This document shows, piece after piece, positions 63,032 through 64,000 of a stretch of DNA of 64,000 nt. The stretch comes from Pseudorhizobium xiangyangii (GTDB lineage: Bacteria; Pseudomonadota; Alphaproteobacteria; Rhizobiales; Rhizobiaceae). The stretch lies in the NCBI RefSeq assembly GCF_020531965.1, contig NZ_JAJAWH010000006.1:147779-211778 (forward strand), in the 5' to 3' direction. The position numbers and the translations under genes were made by a program. The notes under the pieces are model-generated. The model was not told the DNA's origin. It saw only the letters and a list, made by a program, of their open reading frames with translations, and did not search any database. Positions within the stretch are counted from its first letter, which is position 1; each line of letters opens with the position of its first letter.

Positions 63032-64000
63032 GTGGCTAAATCTCTCGACAGCTTTAATTGTCGCTCCGTCCTTACCGTGGGCGGTAAGGACTATGTCTAT
63101 TACAGCCTGCCCAAGGCCGAGGCGAACGGCCTGCAGGGCGTCTCCAAGCTTCCCTTCTCGATGAAGGTCTTGCTCGAGAACCTGCTCCGCTTCGAAGATG
63201 GCAAGTCCGTCACCAGGGAGCAGATCCTCTCGATCGCCGAATGGCTGAACAACAAGGGCAAGGCCGAGGCGGAAATCGCCTATCGTCCGGCTCGCGTGCT
63301 GATGCAGGACTTCACCGGCGTCCCGGCCGTCGTTGACCTGGCGGCCATGCGCGACGGTATCAAGTCGCTCGGTGGCGACCCGGAAAAGATCAACCCGCTT
63401 GTCCCAGTCGATCTCGTCATCGACCACTCGGTCATCGTCGACGAGTTCGGCACGCCGACGGCATTCGCGCGCAACGTCGAGCTTGAATACGAACGCAACG
63501 GCGAGCGCTATCGCTTCCTGAAGTGGGGCCAGCAGGCGTTCAAGAACTTCCGCGTCGTTCCGCCCGGCACCGGCATCTGTCACCAGGTCAACCTCGAGTA
63601 TCTCGGCCAGACGGTCTGGACGAACGAGGAAGACGGCGAGACTGTCGCCTATCCGGACACCTGCGTTGGCACCGACTCGCATACGACGATGATCAACGGC
63701 CTCGGCGTCCTGGGCTGGGGCGTTGGCGGTATCGAAGCCGAGGCCTCCATGCTCGGCCAGCCGGTCTCCATGCTCCTGCCGGAAGTCATCGGCTTCAAGC
63801 TGACGGGCAAGCTGAAGGAAGGCGTCACCGCGACCGACCTCGTCCTGATGGTCGTGCAGATGCTGCGCAAGAAGGGCGTCGTCTCCAAATTCGTTGAATT
63901 CTTCGGCCCTGGCATGGACAATATGCCGCTGGCAGATCGTGCGACGATCGGCAACATGGGACCGGAATACGGCGCCACTTGCGGCTTCTTCCCGGTTGAT
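63032..64000 (+). CDS. acnA: Aconitate hydratase AcnA, N-terminal part (runs off window)
   Basis: TCA-cycle enzyme that isomerises citrate and isocitrate. 323 codons are visible and the frame is open at the right edge. The start is GTG 63032 ([21 protein letters not shown]), with the family patterns [59 protein letters not shown]-like, and [36 protein letters not shown]. The cluster cysteines lie beyond the window. It is opposite and divergent from ccmA, an arrangement conserved in rhizobia. Confidence 0.94.
   Translation, partial: MAKSLDSFNCRSVLTVGGKDYVYYSLPKAEANGLQGVSKLPFSMKVLLENLLRFEDGKSVTREQILSIAEWLNNKGKAEAEIAYRPARVLMQDFTGVPAVVDLAAMRDGIKSLGGDPEKINPLVPVDLVIDHSVIVDEFGTPTAFARNVELEYERNGERYRFLKWGQQAFKNFRVVPPGTGICHQVNLEYLGQTVWTNEEDGETVAYPDTCVGTDSHTTMINGLGVLGWGVGGIEAEASMLGQPVSMLLPEVIGFKLTGKLKEGVTATDLVLMVVQMLRKKGVVSKFVEFFGPGMDNMPLADRATIGNMGPEYGATCGFFPVD

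Overview
The window looks like ordinary chromosome from an alphaproteobacterium of the order Rhizobiales, most likely family Rhizobiaceae (Sinorhizobium, Rhizobium, Agrobacterium or a close relative). The evidence is the high GC content, the phaR-phaA-phaB locus, an RpoH2-type sigma factor beside carD, a SAM-II riboswitch ahead of metA, the CenR/OtpR regulator with its cyclic-nucleotide-binding neighbour, the ccmABCDG cluster next to aconitase, and the families DUF2585 and DUF3309. From memory the gene order resembles Sinorhizobium meliloti; this is inference. I see no prophage, insertion sequence, CRISPR array, rRNA or toxin-antitoxin system. Coding density is about 90 percent.

Layout. 1-5301: tail of an MFS transporter, ispG, an OmpA-like lipoprotein, a prenyl diphosphate synthase, mtgA, a glutathione transferase and rpmF. 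5368-8188: the polyhydroxybutyrate locus, phaR divergent from phaAB, with a nested inverted repeat between them. 8272-15072: a small stress-type envelope cassette, a SUV3-like RNA helicase with an S4 protein, fdxA, carD and rpoH2. 15083-23437: a periplasmic M48 protease, the thiamine transporter thiBPQ under a TPP riboswitch, a receiver-only response regulator, an ABC-F protein and thiamine pyrophosphokinase. 23606-30960: SAM-II riboswitch and metA, galM, tRNA-Gly, a ProX-type deacylase, CnoX, a LON-domain protein, a Trm112-like protein, a Ubi hydroxylase and tesB. 31084-41403: a sigma-54 promoter with glnK-amtB, ftsK, lolA, xth, the CNB protein with CenR, an L,D-transpeptidase and PhoX.

41427-49681: leuC, a GAF-GGDEF protein, rplS, an NCS1 permease, a TSUP exporter, trmD, rimM, rpsP and chorismate mutase. 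49697-59805: ffh, a Tat-exported metallo-beta-lactamase-fold protein, heme oxygenase, then the tightly packed plus-strand run dapF-mtaB-ftsY-yciB-DUF2585-GGDEF. 59815-64000: the cytochrome c maturation cluster ccmABCDG and, divergently, the start of acnA, which runs off the window.

The main regulatory theme is stress control. Three exact matches to the alphaproteobacterial general-stress promoter pattern GGAAC-N16-CGTT lie in front of rpoH2, a DUF3309/glycine-zipper pair and a single-domain response regulator. The rpoH2 leader can also fold so that its Shine-Dalgarno is paired, making it a candidate RNA thermometer. Both cis-acting metabolite riboswitches (TPP and SAM-II) are clear. The SAM-II element is followed by an intrinsic terminator, which suggests transcription attenuation of metA. 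Both ribosomal proteins L19 and S16, and the assembly factor RimM, carry long low-complexity C-terminal tails.
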